From: Reticulitermes speratus
Taxonomy: Eukaryota > Arthropoda > Insecta > Blattodea > Rhinotermitidae
Reading direction: 5' to 3'
Assembly (NCBI GenBank): GCA_021186555.1
Contig: JAJKFL010000008.1
Span: forward strand, 15,121,936-15,185,935
DNA: 64,000 nucleotides
The translations under genes and the position numbers were made by a program. Within the stretch, counting starts at the first letter, position 1, and every line of letters begins with the position of its first letter. Below the pieces are notes generated by a model that saw only the letters and a list, made by a program, of their open reading frames with translations, did no database searches and was not told where the DNA came from. Below, one piece after another: positions 1 through 10,180 of this stretch.

Positions 1-374
1 TGCTAGTCATTTAAGTACAAAAGTATGGTACGTGCTAGTCATTTAAGTACAAAAGTATGGTACGTGCTAGTCATTTAAGTACAAAAGTATGGTACGTGCT
101 AGTCATTTAAGTACAAAAGTGTGGTACGTGCTAGTCATTTACGTACAAAAGTATGGTACGTGCTAGTCATTTACGTACAAAAGTATGGTACGTGCTAGTC
201 ATTTAAGTACAAAAGTATGGTACGTGCTAGTCATTTAAGTACAAAAGTATGGTACGTGCTAGTCATTTAAGTACAAAAGTGTGGTACGTGCTAGTCATTT
301 ACGTACAAAAGTATGGTACGTGCTAGTCATTTACGTACAAAAGTATGGTACGTGCTAGTCATTTAAGTACAAAA
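1..374. repeat. 32-bp satellite array with 160-bp higher-order unit
   Basis: Eleven complete and one partial copy of a 32-bp unit beginning TGCTAGTCATTTAAGTAC. Three variants occur: A (AAGTAC, TATGG), B (AAGTAC, TGTGG) and C (ACGTAC, TATGG), in the order A-A-A-B-C-C-A-A-B-C-C-A. Positions 33-192 and 193-352 are therefore identical 160-bp blocks (AABCC). The array starts at the first base, so it probably continues upstream. It breaks off in mid-unit at 374 into unrelated sequence. Confidence 0.97.
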
Positions 375-1507
375 CCTCAGTGACTGCTGATTTCTGAAAG
401 CCATATTCAGCTTCTGTTAAATCATGCAAGAATTAATTTATCTTGCTGAGTTCACAGCTGGAAGGTACAGAGTCTGATGATAATCGAACTGTGTTCCTGC
501 GATGGAAGAATCTGGGATTTTCTACATGCGTGCAGACTGTAGGCATCTGAACTTCGACATACTGTAACAGAAACTCCAGGGAGCCGGAGAAAGAAGGGGA
601 AAATGAATAGGAGGAGAAAAACCGAAGAGAAAAAGGAAGGAAGACTGGAAGACTAACTTTATTGTGCAACTTAATGAACGCGCTCCGAAGTCCGCGTCTT
701 GCTTGTCGCATTGCACGAAAATTGGCACAACATGTTGCAGGAGGCCATGAGACGTGGTGCTGTGTTGTAGGGCGGAATAGAAGGAATGAAAGGGAAGAAT
801 TAGCTTTTGGGATTAGGAAGAATGTGGCAATGAGGTACGAAGAAGGGGTAGACGAGGCTTCCAGAACAAAATGCTTCCGAGAAAAGTTGGACTGCAAAGA
901 GAAAATGCATGAGACGTATAAGAGGTGGCCACGAAAGAAACAAATCCCACAACATGATTTCCAATTTCGATATTTCCCAGCAATAAAATTCAACTTTGAA
1001 TTCCAAGACTGACTATTCCATTGATAATCTTTATGGTGTCTGAAAGCGACAATTAATATTCAGCTTCACAACTGCACCATAATAGTGTTGGTTTTTTTAA
1101 AGTTACATCCTCTAACACGGGTACGGACAGTGTGCAAGACAGTGAAGCAGGTAATCAGACACTGTTGCAGGAAGAAGAGATGAGCAACGAATGCCTCCAA
1201 CAGACGTTTCGACAACATTTAAACGGCGTCATATCCGACAAAACAATATTCGTCAGCTGATCATAAACCTGATGTATAATAAATTTAATAAAACTCTTCA
1301 GAAATATCTGCGGCAAACACAAATATTTTATACCGTACTAACACATTATATAGAATTTAAAAACTCCGTAATCGTAATTTTAAAGGAATTACTAAAGGAA
1401 TATTAGTCGTGTAGTCCTGAATTACATATACATCACGTAAAATTATTCGAATCCCTTTTTCGAACTTGACATCACATTATTAATACTAAAAATAAATTAT
1501 TACCTGT
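375..1507. other. unannotated AT-rich sequence
   Basis: No repeat or gene family is recognised. Two overlapping opposite-strand frames are open here (662-1012 on +, 116 codons; 433-993 on -, 186 codons). Neither translation resembles a known domain. The minus frame is rich in F, S, P and L, as expected from the reverse complement of purine-rich DNA, so neither is called a gene. Confidence 0.5.
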
Positions 1508-1804
1508 AAGATCTAACCCTGCCGATCCCAGTGGCCGTGCGGTCTAAGGCGTGGGTCTTCGGCCGCTCGCTTACTAGGATCGTGGGTTCGAATCCCACCG
1601 GAGGCATGGATGTCTGTCTCTTGTGAGTGTTGTGTGTTGTCAGGTAGAGGTCTCTGCGACGAGCTGGTCCCTCGTCCAGAGGAGTCCTACCGACTGTGGT
1701 GTGTCTCAACTGTGTGTGATCATGAAACCTCGACGAAACGAGGAGGCCCAGGCCCATATAAGGCTGTCGAGCCATAGGAAAAAAAAAAAAAAAGATATAA
1801 CCCT
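1508..1804 (+). mobile_element. SINE-A copy 1 with target-site duplication
   Basis: A tRNA-derived SINE, body 1521-1793. The head GGCCGTGCGGTCTAAGGC resembles the D-arm and A box of a tRNA-Leu or -Ser. GGTTCGAATCC at 1585-1595 is a perfect B box, so the element carries an internal RNA polymerase III promoter. The non-tRNA body contains GAGGAGTCCTACCG, and the element ends in a 15-base A run (1779-1793). Flanking 13-bp direct repeats AAGATCTAACCCT (1508-1520) and AAGATATAACCCT (1792-1804, one mismatch, overlapping the tail) show insertion by target-primed reverse transcription. An antisense reading frame through it (MPPVGFEPT...) is a by-product, not a gene. Confidence 0.95.
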
Positions 1805-2997
1805 AAAATACACAACAGCATTTCCCTTAAATATTTACTTATTGTTGTGCGTTCGATAAGGGAATGGAGAGGACTGGTGAAATACTGTAACACATATTGG
1901 CAAAAGAAAATAAATCTAAAGGCGAATCTAAACTTCAGGTCGAGTAAACGTGTGTAGGGTAGTTAGAGCTGATTTGAATCAATCCAGTACTAAGAGATAC
2001 ACGTAAATATATGCAGAACTTTGGTACATATTTACAGATTGTAGATTATTATATTTTACATTAAAGGGTAAAATCTAGGGGAGCTGACTAATTTAAAGCC
2101 TAAATAAACCACTACTTGGGAAGGAAAGTAAAAAATATAAAAAGCACTATACATACAACAAAGAGGTAGTGAAATACGTAGCTTATAATACAGAACGACT
2201 GGGTCAAAAAAATGGATTCATGCCCCATCGACTGTGCTGTACACTCAACAGACTTAATAAATCCTTTCATTTTCATATCACCCCTCTCCTTGTCTCACAT
2301 AAAATCATTGCTGATTCATCACTGGATCGCAATTCACCGGTCTAGAAGTACTTGTATAACCTATACGATTATGTTTCACGCACAACAGTCCGCTACTCGC
2401 AAGCTAACTATAAATGATCGTTTTTGCTCGTAACCTGACTACCTCCTACACCATCTACCAGCGCTGTAACCTATTTTAACAATTCCACAAACACAAATTT
2501 AATGCAAGAGGTACACCCATATCAAAGTCACAAAACACTTTTCCATTATCCTGCAAGAGTTAGTATCTCTCCCATTATACCTTAATAAGATGACAATTAC
2601 GTCCCGATTCGCTAAACTCGCTTTAATATCATTCGTCTTCCAATTTCAATAATATGAAACGTAATTGCTTTATTAATGGAAATTTCAGCTTGACTTACAT
2701 AGCTTCTGCAGATCCCATTCGATTGGATCTCGTCTCTGCTTTCTTCCAAAGCATCTCGTTCTTTCTCCCTCCTCCTACGGCCTGTAGGAAAGAAAGAAAA
2801 ACTTTAAAACGAGTTCTTATCTCACGCTCTCTTTTTCTATGTCCGTTTCAGCTTTCTCAACTCGAAAACTTTCATTGAATTTTCAGATTAATTTCATTTC
2901 GTTTGTTGCCAACAGGACATACCGTCACTCACGTAATTTTACATTTTACTACTTCCAACCACTCAGTTTTCTAACCCACTGTCGTAAAATCCAGCAC
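1805..2997. other. no recognisable feature
   Basis: AT-rich sequence with pyrimidine-rich stretches (2640-2900). Short frames at 2212-2433, 2654-2878 and 2839-3069 have no recognisable domain, and the last runs into the adjoining SINE-B. Confidence 0.5.
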
Positions 2998-3288
2998 TTT
3001 TTAGAAGGGCCCCGCAGCAGAAGCTACGGACGCACTGCAGCCTTAAGGCTTATTGTGCAACCGTTGTGATGAAGATGAAGAGAAAGATGATCAGTTTTTT
3101 CATTTTTCCAAGTAATGGAGCAACGGTGGAATGAAATTTACAGGGGAAAACCGAAGTACTCGGGGAAAAACCTGTCCCAGTGCCACGTTTTCCACCACAA
3201 ATCCCACATGAACTGACCCGGGATCAAACCCGGGTCTCCGCGGTGGGAGGCCGGCAACTAACCGCCTGAGCCATGGCACATCCAGCAC
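2989..3288 (-). mobile_element. SINE-B copy 1 with target-site duplication
   Basis: Minus-strand SINE with its head at the right end. Reading leftward it begins GTGCCATGGCTCAGGCGG (A-box region), then has a B-box-like GGGTTTGATCCC, the body words GGGATTTGTGGTGG and CAAGGAC-like spacer sequence, and the 3' part giving CTTAAGGCTGCAGTGCGTCC. Body 2998-3279. The 9-bp ATCCAGCAC lies on both sides (2989-2997 and 3280-3288) as the target duplication. Confidence 0.93.
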
Positions 3289-3292
3289 CTTT

Positions 3293-3950
3293 ATCTTCAT
3301 TCAATTCCATTATTAGTGGTGTTCAAATATCTGCCTGTTCAGCCACAAGCAGCCTTCAACACAGCCAAATTCTATAGCATGACTTACATCGCAACAGTAC
3401 AGTCTTTTATCTAAATTCAGGAGTACACTTGCACTTTAAAGTACTTACAGTGTCCATGGCTCTCTCGCGAATTAATAACGCTTCACAGTTGCCGGGATAC
3501 GAAAAGCCCAAATTTTTATAGAAATCAAAACTTCAATACTGTATTCTCGAAGAGCCTGAAACTGTAAACTATATTCATCCACACATACCTACTCCCCGAC
3601 CTTACAATCTTCTTCCTTCAAGTGAACATTTAGTATTATAAGTACATACAGGTACATGTGCTTAAAATTATCTTCCTTTAATGTTTTCAAACTAAAATCT
3701 CTGTGTACCTTTCTCAAATGCTCTACACGTGACATACCCTTGCGACCACTTGCGTCCAGATCACCTCTCATGAACACCAGGCCTCATATTCAAGGGGTAA
3801 AGCAGGCTTCTTAAAGTGGGTAACGCGGTATCGAGACGTGAAGCTGACCACTTACGTCCATGCAGTGACAAGGTTAAGATGGAGTACAGCTATACTTCAT
3901 CTCCCATAAGCCCACACTGCGTCTTTACATTTAGATTTTGTATAGCTGAT
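3293..3950. other. no recognisable feature
   Basis: Unique-looking AT-rich sequence. No promoter, repeat or coding family is recognised. Confidence 0.45.
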
Positions 3951-3952
3951 AG

Positions 3953-4128
3953 AGGAAAGAACAGAAGTGACGGGAAGATGAGGAAGAAGACGTAAGAAGC
4001 TATTGGATCACCTTACGGAAAAGAAAGGATTCTGGAAATTGAAGGAGGAAGAACTAGATCGCACTCTGTGGAGAACTCGCTTTACAAGAGGCTATGGACC
4101 TGTCGTAAGACAGACTATAGAAAGAATG
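3953..4128 (+). pseudogene. non-LTR retrotransposon C-terminal fragment
   Basis: The frame containing codon 3991-3993 reads GRRRKKLLDHLTEKKGFWK, then LKEEELDRTLWRTRFTRGYG, then PVVRQTIERM. I recognise this as the extreme C-terminus of a reverse-transcriptase polyprotein common in insect non-LTR elements (usual wording near LLDDLKE..WKLKEEALDRTLWRTRFGRGYGPVVRQT). A TGA stop interrupts the frame just before GRRRKK, and no catalytic reverse-transcriptase motif is present, so this is a 5'-truncated dead remnant. It differs from the [12 protein letters not shown] family elsewhere in the window, so at least two LINE lineages are present. The family assignment is from memory of the motif; the clade is not determined. 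Confidence 0.8.
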
Positions 4129-5086
4129 AAGCTGCGTAAAATCGCGAAAAGGTCAGCAGGTACCTCAAGGTAAGACGCTCGGTCATGATTCGGCTGCCTC
4201 CCACCATATCAGAAGGTATCTTCTTTCTCCAACTGAGACCCCCAAAATTTAACTTCTCATCCCCCTCCAAACACCATTATGTGCCTCTCCTAAAATGTCC
4301 ACTTAAGCGATTGAATTTTGTAACACAGTCTTGAAACTGCACTCGTTCATTTTCACGCTAACTAAACTGAAATTTCTAACTCACATCTACATAAATATTT
4401 AAAATACATACATGTATTTAAAAATACGTTACTTGATTTTACTGCCCTTCACACACATACATTCACACAAATGATGAAACTAAATTTCCATCACAAATTT
4501 ATCTTCTAAACACCACTTTTGTCCATCAAAATCAAAGGCGATTTTCTTCGTTTTGCTGCGGCTCCTCAAAAGGTACTTTATTTACCGACATACGGCTAAC
4601 AGATAAATTACACATCAGAGTATCGTATTTACCATGCCGCGTTTCTTACTTTAGATCGTATGTCATCATATATCCCCTTTCGTCTATCATTTCAGTCGCT
4701 TTAACTTTTCGGCCTACTGTTACATCAAGCACGTAATATGAAATTCCGCCTCTTTTTGTATGATCCCCTTAACCTAAGTACAGCCATTCACAATGCAGCC
4801 CAATTAAATGAATTCTACTTCAACTTGTCATTCCTTTGTCGACTAACGCATTTCCGGTACAGACTGCTGCATTTCGTTAGCAGCTCCTTTCACTCGAAGC
4901 AGCACAAGTGAAAGTACCACTGACGAAACTGTCAAGCAGAGACCGCTGCATCACACAATTTCCCACAATGTGAGGAAGACGTTACCTGTATCACAGCCAG
5001 CAGACAATACGGATATAGGTCAGTGATGCTCAAGGGAGACAACGGCAGCAGCATGTGGTCACAGAGATTTCCAGTTTGATGCGGTG
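4129..5086. other. no recognisable feature
   Basis: AT-rich sequence with several C-rich patches near 4190-4280. Nothing assignable was found. Confidence 0.4.
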
Positions 5087-5215
5087 GTAATATATAGCCA
5101 CAGATACTGTGAATTTCGAGCAAGAAACAATATACAGCCACAAATGGTGAATTTCGAACGAAACATAATACATGGCCACAGAAAAGCTCAAGTTTCAACC
5201 GTAATGATATAAGTC
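5087..5215. repeat. degenerate tandem repeat, about 40-45 bp
   Basis: Three and a half diverged units with the wording ATAcAGCCACAgAtaGTGAATTTCGA. The word GCCACAGA/GCCACAAA recurs at about 5097, 5135 and 5174, with TCCACAGAG at 5214. Units differ in length and at many positions, so this is an old array. Confidence 0.55.
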
Positions 5216-5259
5216 CACAGAGATGTCAACATTTGTTCCGATAATCCATACATTTATCA

Positions 5260-5350
5260 ACTAATGCACCTAACAAAATACATTCAGAAGTATACAACTC
5301 CTATAAAACTCCTACATGTTTCGGCACCGAGGTGCCATCATCAGGAAGTT
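5260..5350 (-). mobile_element. hammerhead-bearing retroelement fragment
   Basis: The left edge CAACTAATGCACC matches the terminal word CCAACAAATGCAC of the other members of this family. It is followed by an AT-rich spacer and the hammerhead motif at 5307-5350. The extent to the right of 5350 is not resolved. Confidence 0.6.
5307..5350 (-). ncRNA. hammerhead ribozyme-like motif (best copy)
   Basis: Read on the minus strand: stem I 5' strand AACUUC, core CUGAUGA, one extra U, stem II GGCACC-UC-GGUGCC (six perfect pairs), GAAA, a C-G plus A-U stem III around an AU loop, the cleavage triplet GUA, then stem I 3' strand GGAGUU (six pairs, one wobble). The layout fits a type I hammerhead with a very short stem III, as described for Penelope-like elements. 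The extra U after CUGAUGA departs from the canonical core, so catalysis is not assured. Confidence 0.7.
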
Positions 5351-6312
5351 ATTCTAAACAAAGGAATATAAGGCCAGCACGCTCAACCATATACTGTGTA
5401 GCCTTCATTAAAATGATTAATATACTAAAATGTACGAAGTTAATAATCATAAAAGTACAATGCTGTAAATTTAAAATTTGTTTAAACTGAGGTCTTGCAG
5501 GTAGAAGTTTCCAGTTGTTTACACTCTTTATGGAGCATACATACAAACATCTTTCTTTCATCAAGAAAGAGACAAACATTCCATGCATTGGAAAGTAAAC
5601 GTACATGAAATTGTGGTAAAGTGACCACTCAAGACATCGATTAGGCCCACGCAACTTGGGGATTTAACCGTCTCAAAACTGCCTTACTCCGTGACAGCTT
5701 GATGAAGAAGACGAATGGATAAATAAATCGAAGAAATTGCTGCATATCGTGCGTAAACGTCGGTGACACATCTCCTTACGCTTCGTCATTTACTTGCACA
5801 ACTGACAAGAAATACATACATGAAGACAAATTTAGACGGCATGATAAATTAGTGCCATTAATCACGTTTTAACTGATAATGTGAGTGAGTGTAGTTTGCT
5901 TGAACATTTTTCGTTATTATATACGGTGCAATTGAAGATATTTTACGCTTCGAAGGCTGCCTCTTGGCCCGTCTTCATCCAGAAGTGAAGGGGTGCGTCC
6001 TCTGTGAGGTCACTTAAAAGTGTCAGCCCTTCCTTACAACGTGGCACGATATTCTGTCTACATACAGAAGAAGACAGAGAGTCTCCGAAACGTCGCGCTT
6101 CCGTTTCATCCAGGAAAGGCACAACATCCGACTAGGCTATATTCATGGCAACATGGTACCATTGTCATAAACGTTTATAATCGCAAGGAATTCCCTGATT
6201 CATTTGCATGTCTTTCAAGTAAACAGTACGATTAATCTACATGTTATGATCGACGAACCTAGAGAAATTAATTTCTGTTAACTCATTACGGCATGAATTT
6301 CGAGTAAAAAAT
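5351..6312. other. no recognisable gene
   Basis: AT-rich. The sequence just right of the hammerhead (5350-5480) may be the rest of that element, but its end is not visible. The frames at 5349-5654 (-) and 6020-6235 (+) match nothing known. Confidence 0.4.
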
Positions 6313-6754
6313 ATTTGCAAATTACATATTATATTCACCGTGCATTTTTGTACAACTGATTAACTCACACCAACAAATGCACCAAAACAAGTTTTGTCAT
6401 TGATTTCTTTATTAAAATTAAAATTAAAATTTACGAATTACATCACAGCATGTAATTTAATATAATATAATATAATATACTGTTTTACTATTGTTTTAGC
6501 ATTTTTAACAATACCACTATTGTACAATTTTATACAAAGTAATAACAACGAATATTGTAATATTACCATACACAGCCTCAACTGTTCTGATGTAACTCAA
6601 GAACATTGGTCTATGTACAAACTTCAACGATCCCCCTGATGATGGTAATTTAGAAGTGCCGAAATGCGTATTGGGGTAATCTTTTAATAAAGAAATCAGT
6701 GACAAAACTTATTTTGGTGCATTTGTTGGTGTGAGTTAATCAATTTGCAAATTA
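6313..6754 (+). mobile_element. inverted-repeat hammerhead element with TSD
   Basis: The 12-bp direct repeat ATTTGCAAATTA at 6313-6324 and 6743-6754 brackets an insert of 6325-6742. Inside, arms of about 62 bp are inverted relative to each other (about 6357-6418 and 6682-6742). Both contain the family terminal word (CCAACAAATGCACC left, GGTGCATTTGTTGG right). A hammerhead motif lies at 6629-6681, just inside the right arm. No protein is encoded. A short non-coding palindromic insertion with a target duplication and a hammerhead fits a Penelope-like element LTR remnant or a retrozyme-like non-autonomous element. Confidence 0.75.
6629..6681 (+). ncRNA. hammerhead ribozyme-like motif
   Basis: Stem I CCCC/GGGG with GAU/AUC beyond a bulge, core CUGAUGA plus an extra U, stem II GGUA/UGCC (one wobble), GAAA, stem III A-U and U-A closing GCGU, cleavage triplet AUU. 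The general layout matches the 5307 copy while the stem sequences are quite different. Confidence 0.6.
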
Positions 6755-6860
6755 GTTAGCATCTTACCGGAAACACCCACAGTCTCCATTCCAAAAACCG
6801 ATCAGTTAATGTTTTATAGGAACAATCAGTATTTACACTGAGTACGATGTGCAACACACA
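6755..6860. repeat. dispersed repeat fragment containing ATCAGTTAATG
   Basis: The stretch with CGATCAGTTAATGTTTTATA resembles 18262-18360 and 44668-44760, which share (A/G)TCAGTTAATGCT and neighbouring words. The family is not identified. Confidence 0.35.
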
Positions 6861-7300
6861 GGTCAAGGGTACGTTCTGTGGGGGAAATGTAAAGTTGTTT
6901 AAGGTTAAAGCAGGTGCTATACGTAGTTATCCCTGCGTTATAAAGGGTTAAGGAAACACAATGATAAGGAGTCTATTTATACGTATGTGGGAAGGAGTAT
7001 TAGGGGAAAAGAAAAAACTGCATAAGAAAATATGCTTCACCAAAAATTATTTACGCTCATCAAACGGAAGGAGTGGTGAGGTGGAAATGTAGCACGCGAG
7101 CGACAGTTAAGAAAAGCATATGAAGTAATCGCCAGTAAAAGAGAAAGGAACGGTCTACTTTTAAACGCCCAAGCGTGGATATCAGAAGGAACCCTAGAGA
7201 AATCAAATGCGATTGCGCGAAATCGATACATTTGGCTCGTGAAATAAAACTGTGAAAGGCTCTTGAAAACAAACATGTTCATGAGTAAACATAAAATACT
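6861..7300. other. no recognisable feature
   Basis: AT-rich. The overlapping minus-strand frames at 7037-7282 show no known domain. Confidence 0.4.
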
Positions 7301-7302
7301 GA

Positions 7303-7520
7303 ACCAACAAATGCACTCTTATTAATATTATTATTATTTTAGATATTATAAGTAATCCCTGTAAACCAGTCCAATATGTTTCGATCCCTTCCTGGGATCA
7401 TCATCAGGGACACTTGTGAGAGTACAAATTACATAAACTAAAACTAACAATATAAGTACATGTTAAATCTATAAAATGTATACAAGATGGTTAAAATTGT
7501 AGGCGATCACATCAGGGGGT
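7303..7520 (-). mobile_element. hammerhead-bearing retroelement fragment
   Basis: Starts with the family terminal word CCAACAAATGCAC (7304-7316), has an AT-rich spacer and then the hammerhead at 7369-7412. The following sequence (TACATAAACTAAAACTAACA, then ATAAAATGTATAC) resembles the region right of the hammerhead at 50166-50235, so the match between these two copies continues past the motif. Confidence 0.65.
7369..7412 (-). ncRNA. hammerhead ribozyme-like motif
   Basis: Minus strand: stem I GUCC/GGAC, core CUGAUGA plus an extra U, stem II GAUCCC-AGGAA-GGGAUC (six perfect pairs), GAAA, a stem III whose second pair is lost (C-A), cleavage triplet AUU. Stem II is perfect yet unrelated in sequence to the 5307 copy. 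Confidence 0.6.
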
Positions 7521-7552
7521 CCAGCTACTGTGTAACAGAATGGTTTTTATAT

Positions 7553-7748
7553 CTATGGATGACAGTAGCCTACTGTCCCTGGTTATGGTAGAGAGAATTG
7601 GTTGTTTATATGCGTATGGATAGGACAGTAGCCTACTGTCCCTGGTCTACTGTGTAGAGAGAATTGGTTGTTTATATGCGTATGGATAGGACAGTAGCCT
7701 ACTGTCCCTGGTCTACTGTGTAGAGAGAATTGGTTGTTTATATGCGAA
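7553..7748. repeat. 66-bp tandem repeat, three copies
   Basis: The word GACAGTAGCCTACTGTCC starts at 7561, 7624 and 7690, so the units are 63 and 66 bp. The first unit lacks part of CTACTGTGT. Each unit holds the imperfect palindrome GGACAGTAGCCTACTGTCC, which could form a short hairpin. Copies 2 and 3 are nearly identical. Confidence 0.92.
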
Positions 7749-7780
7749 TGAATAATATGAAAAATTGTTCATGAGTACTC

Positions 7781-7860
7781 GGGTTCCATAAAATGCAGGG
7801 ATTTCTTGACCAGCTGCGTGATAATTAGATTCTCAAGAAGGACTGTGCTCCATGCAGCCA
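7781..7860 (+). mobile_element. LINE 3'-end fragment
   Basis: GGTTCCATAAAATGCAGGG, then ATTTCTTGACCAGC and TCTCAAGAAGGACTGTGCTCC, match the last 80 bp of the LINE whose sense copy is at 23766-24242. Only the 3' UTR survives. Confidence 0.75.
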
Positions 7861-9180
7861 ATTATTTGCAGAATAATTTCATGACTTGTTTTGTCAATTT
7901 CTTTCACATGCTTATTTTAAGGGTGGATTTAATATAAGACTAACAGTACAGTTAGCTGCTGTGCATGAAGGAATCCTCTTTAAGCACGCCTCGCTGTTTA
8001 TAATTGGATGAAAATATAACCTTTTTTCATCTGCTTCTTGGGGGGGGGGGGGGTCTCTAATATTTACTTCAAGTTAAGAGGATTAAATTATAGATGCTGC
8101 TGCTGTTTCGTTTAACTTCATGGACCAACTTTATACTTCGCGGTAAAAGCACAGTCTATTCGCTGAGATACAGAGCAAGCATTGTGCTATTTTAACTTTT
8201 TCTTATTTGTAAAGCGCTCGACAAGGATTTGAATATCGAAGGATCTCTTAATACTAAACTTTTCAATTCTTCTCTTCCAAAGAAATAATTAGCACTGCCT
8301 AATTGACTACTGCAGACGAGAAAATGGGACTTCTTACGACACAAGTGATTTCTTTTCTTGGGCGATGATTTTCTGATAAAAGAGAAGTGTGTTAAGTGAT
8401 AGGGAATTTTAACAATACTGATTCCTGTACTCCATCGAATGGCAAAATCACTGAGAATCAAACTGTCGATTCCTAATTAACTGATAATATTCAGAAGGAA
8501 TGAAGCAGCAGGCCAGAAATGTCTGCAAAACTAATATTGACTGCCTCAAAAGACTTTCAGTGTAGTTACAAAAGAAACCCACCTACATATTGGCTTATTA
8601 ACAATCCTCACAATGTGTCAGATTATCGCATAAGCCCGAATATAAGGCGATTCCATTTTTCCCCTTGGGGTATTTAGGGAAAAACTCAGAAAACTGAGAA
8701 CACGTAATGAAAATACTAGTACAGTTTCAGACAGGCAGGTATAAAACTAAAAAAATATGCAGCTGACTTCATGTACCGCATATACATAGCTAAATAGCTA
8801 CACCCTTTTAACACAGAGATGTCACTCTACACACGTGTCCTTGACGTGTTACTGGAAAATGCCGTAAGGCCTCGCTTACTCGACCCCTACTTTCCTGTGC
8901 GGCTAGTTCTGAAATAAAAACCTTTCCTTATATTGGGGCCTATTCGGTACATAATACGAAATCATAAAGTGTTTAATGAACTGGAAGGGAAGTGGAAGCA
9001 CGCGGTCGTGTTTCAGTTTGAAATACTATCTGTTTACTTAAGATACCGTATGAAAAACCTCAGATACGGTAGCTGATTTTCTGGCCAAAATTTGAAACTG
9101 GGGCCTCCCGAAATGTAATCACGAATTACTTTCGTCCCTTCCCGATTAAAAATATTGAAACTGAAAACTGATTTATTCAG
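7861..9180. other. no gene; G homopolymer at 8040-8053
   Basis: AT-rich sequence. A run of 14 G at 8040-8053 is the only low-complexity landmark. Frames at 8192-8461 (-) and 9034-9240 (-) are unassigned. Confidence 0.45.
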
Positions 9181-10180
9181 AGAAAAGACGTGTGTTGGTA
9201 CCAGTCTGCTACCAGACGTGTGTTGGTACCAGTCTGCCAAGAGAAAAGACGTGTGTTGGTACCAGTCTGCTACCAGACATGTGTTGGTACCAGTCTGCCA
9301 AGAGAAAAGACGTGTGTTGGTACCAGTCTGCCAAGCTACAAGACCTCACATACCAGACGTGTGTTGGTACCAGTCTGCCAAGAGAAAAGACGTGTGTTGG
9401 TACCAGTCTGCCAAGCTACTAGACCTCACATACCAGACGTGTGTTGGTACCAGTCTGCCAAGCTACTAGACCTCACATACCAGACGTGTGTTGGTACCAG
9501 TCTGCCAAGAGAAAAGACGTGTGTTGGTACCAGTCTGCCAAGCTACTAGACCTCACATACCAGACGTGTGTTGGTACCAGTCTGCCAAGCTACTAGACCT
9601 CACATACCAGACGTGTGTTGGTACCAGTCTGCCAAGAGAAAAGACGTGTGTTGGTACCAGTCTGCCAAGCTACTAGACCTCACATACCAGACGTGTGTTG
9701 GTACCAGTCTGCCAAGCTACTAGACCTCACATACCAGACGTGTGTTGGTACCAGTCTGCCAAGCTACTAGACCTCACATACCAGACGTGTGTTGGTACCA
9801 GTCTGCCAAGAGAAAAGACGTGTGTTGGTACCAGTCTGCCAAGCTACTAGACCTCACATACCAGACGTGTGTTGGTACCAGTCTGCCAAGCTACTAGACC
9901 TCACATACCAGACGTGTGTTGGTACCAGTCTGCCAAGCTACTAGACCTCACATACCAGACGTGTGTTGGTACCAGTCTGCCAAGAGAAAAGACGTGTGTT
10001 GGTACCAGTCTGCCAAGCTACTAGACCTCACATACCAGACGTGTGTTGGTACCAGTCTGCCAAGCTACTAGACCTCACATACCAGACGTGTGTTGGTACC
10101 AGTCTGCCAAGCTACTAGACCTCACATACCAGACGTGTGTTGGTACCAGTCTGCCAAGCTACTAGACCTCACATACCAGA
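9181..10180. repeat. composite 33/47-bp satellite
   Basis: About 22 units share the core GACGTGTGTTGGTACCAGTC and each has a GGTACC site. X units (33 bp) start AGAAAAGACG. Z units (33 bp) start CTACCAGACG. Y units (47 bp) are Z with an extra 14 bp (approximately TAGACCTCACATAC) after CTAC. The order is X-Z-X-Z-X-Y, X-YY, X-YY, X-YYY, X-YYY, X-YYY plus a partial Y. That gives local higher-order periods of 127 and then 174 bp. The first two X units are shortened at their 3' ends. All three forward frames stay open across parts of the array, giving repetitive peptides such as RVLVPVCQ; this follows from the repeat and is not evidence of coding. Confidence 0.97.

Noticed and set aside
1..374. CRISPR array
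   Set aside because: Direct tandem 32-bp units with no unique spacers; satellite DNA in a eukaryotic setting.
433..993. 186-codon gene on the minus strand, with a 116-codon overlapping plus frame
   Set aside because: No recognisable domain; composition fits low-complexity purine-rich DNA read in reverse.
1532..1600. Functional tRNA-Leu/Ser gene
   Set aside because: A and B boxes are present, but the acceptor and anticodon stems do not form and the sequence continues into a SINE body with a tail and target duplication.
1500..1775. Gene for MPPVGFEPT...ALDRTATGIG peptide (also at 15986 and 33135)
   Set aside because: It is the antisense translation of SINE-A; it recurs only where SINE-A does.
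8040..8053. G-quadruplex
   Set aside because: A single uninterrupted G run (like the C run at 21414-21427) is better read as homopolymer slippage.
9155..9676. Repetitive secreted or structural protein (CWYQSA / RVLVPVCQ / CVGTSLP repeats)
   Set aside because: All three frames are open because the repeat has no stops in them. Frame choice shifts with unit length (33 and 47), so no single frame is maintained.
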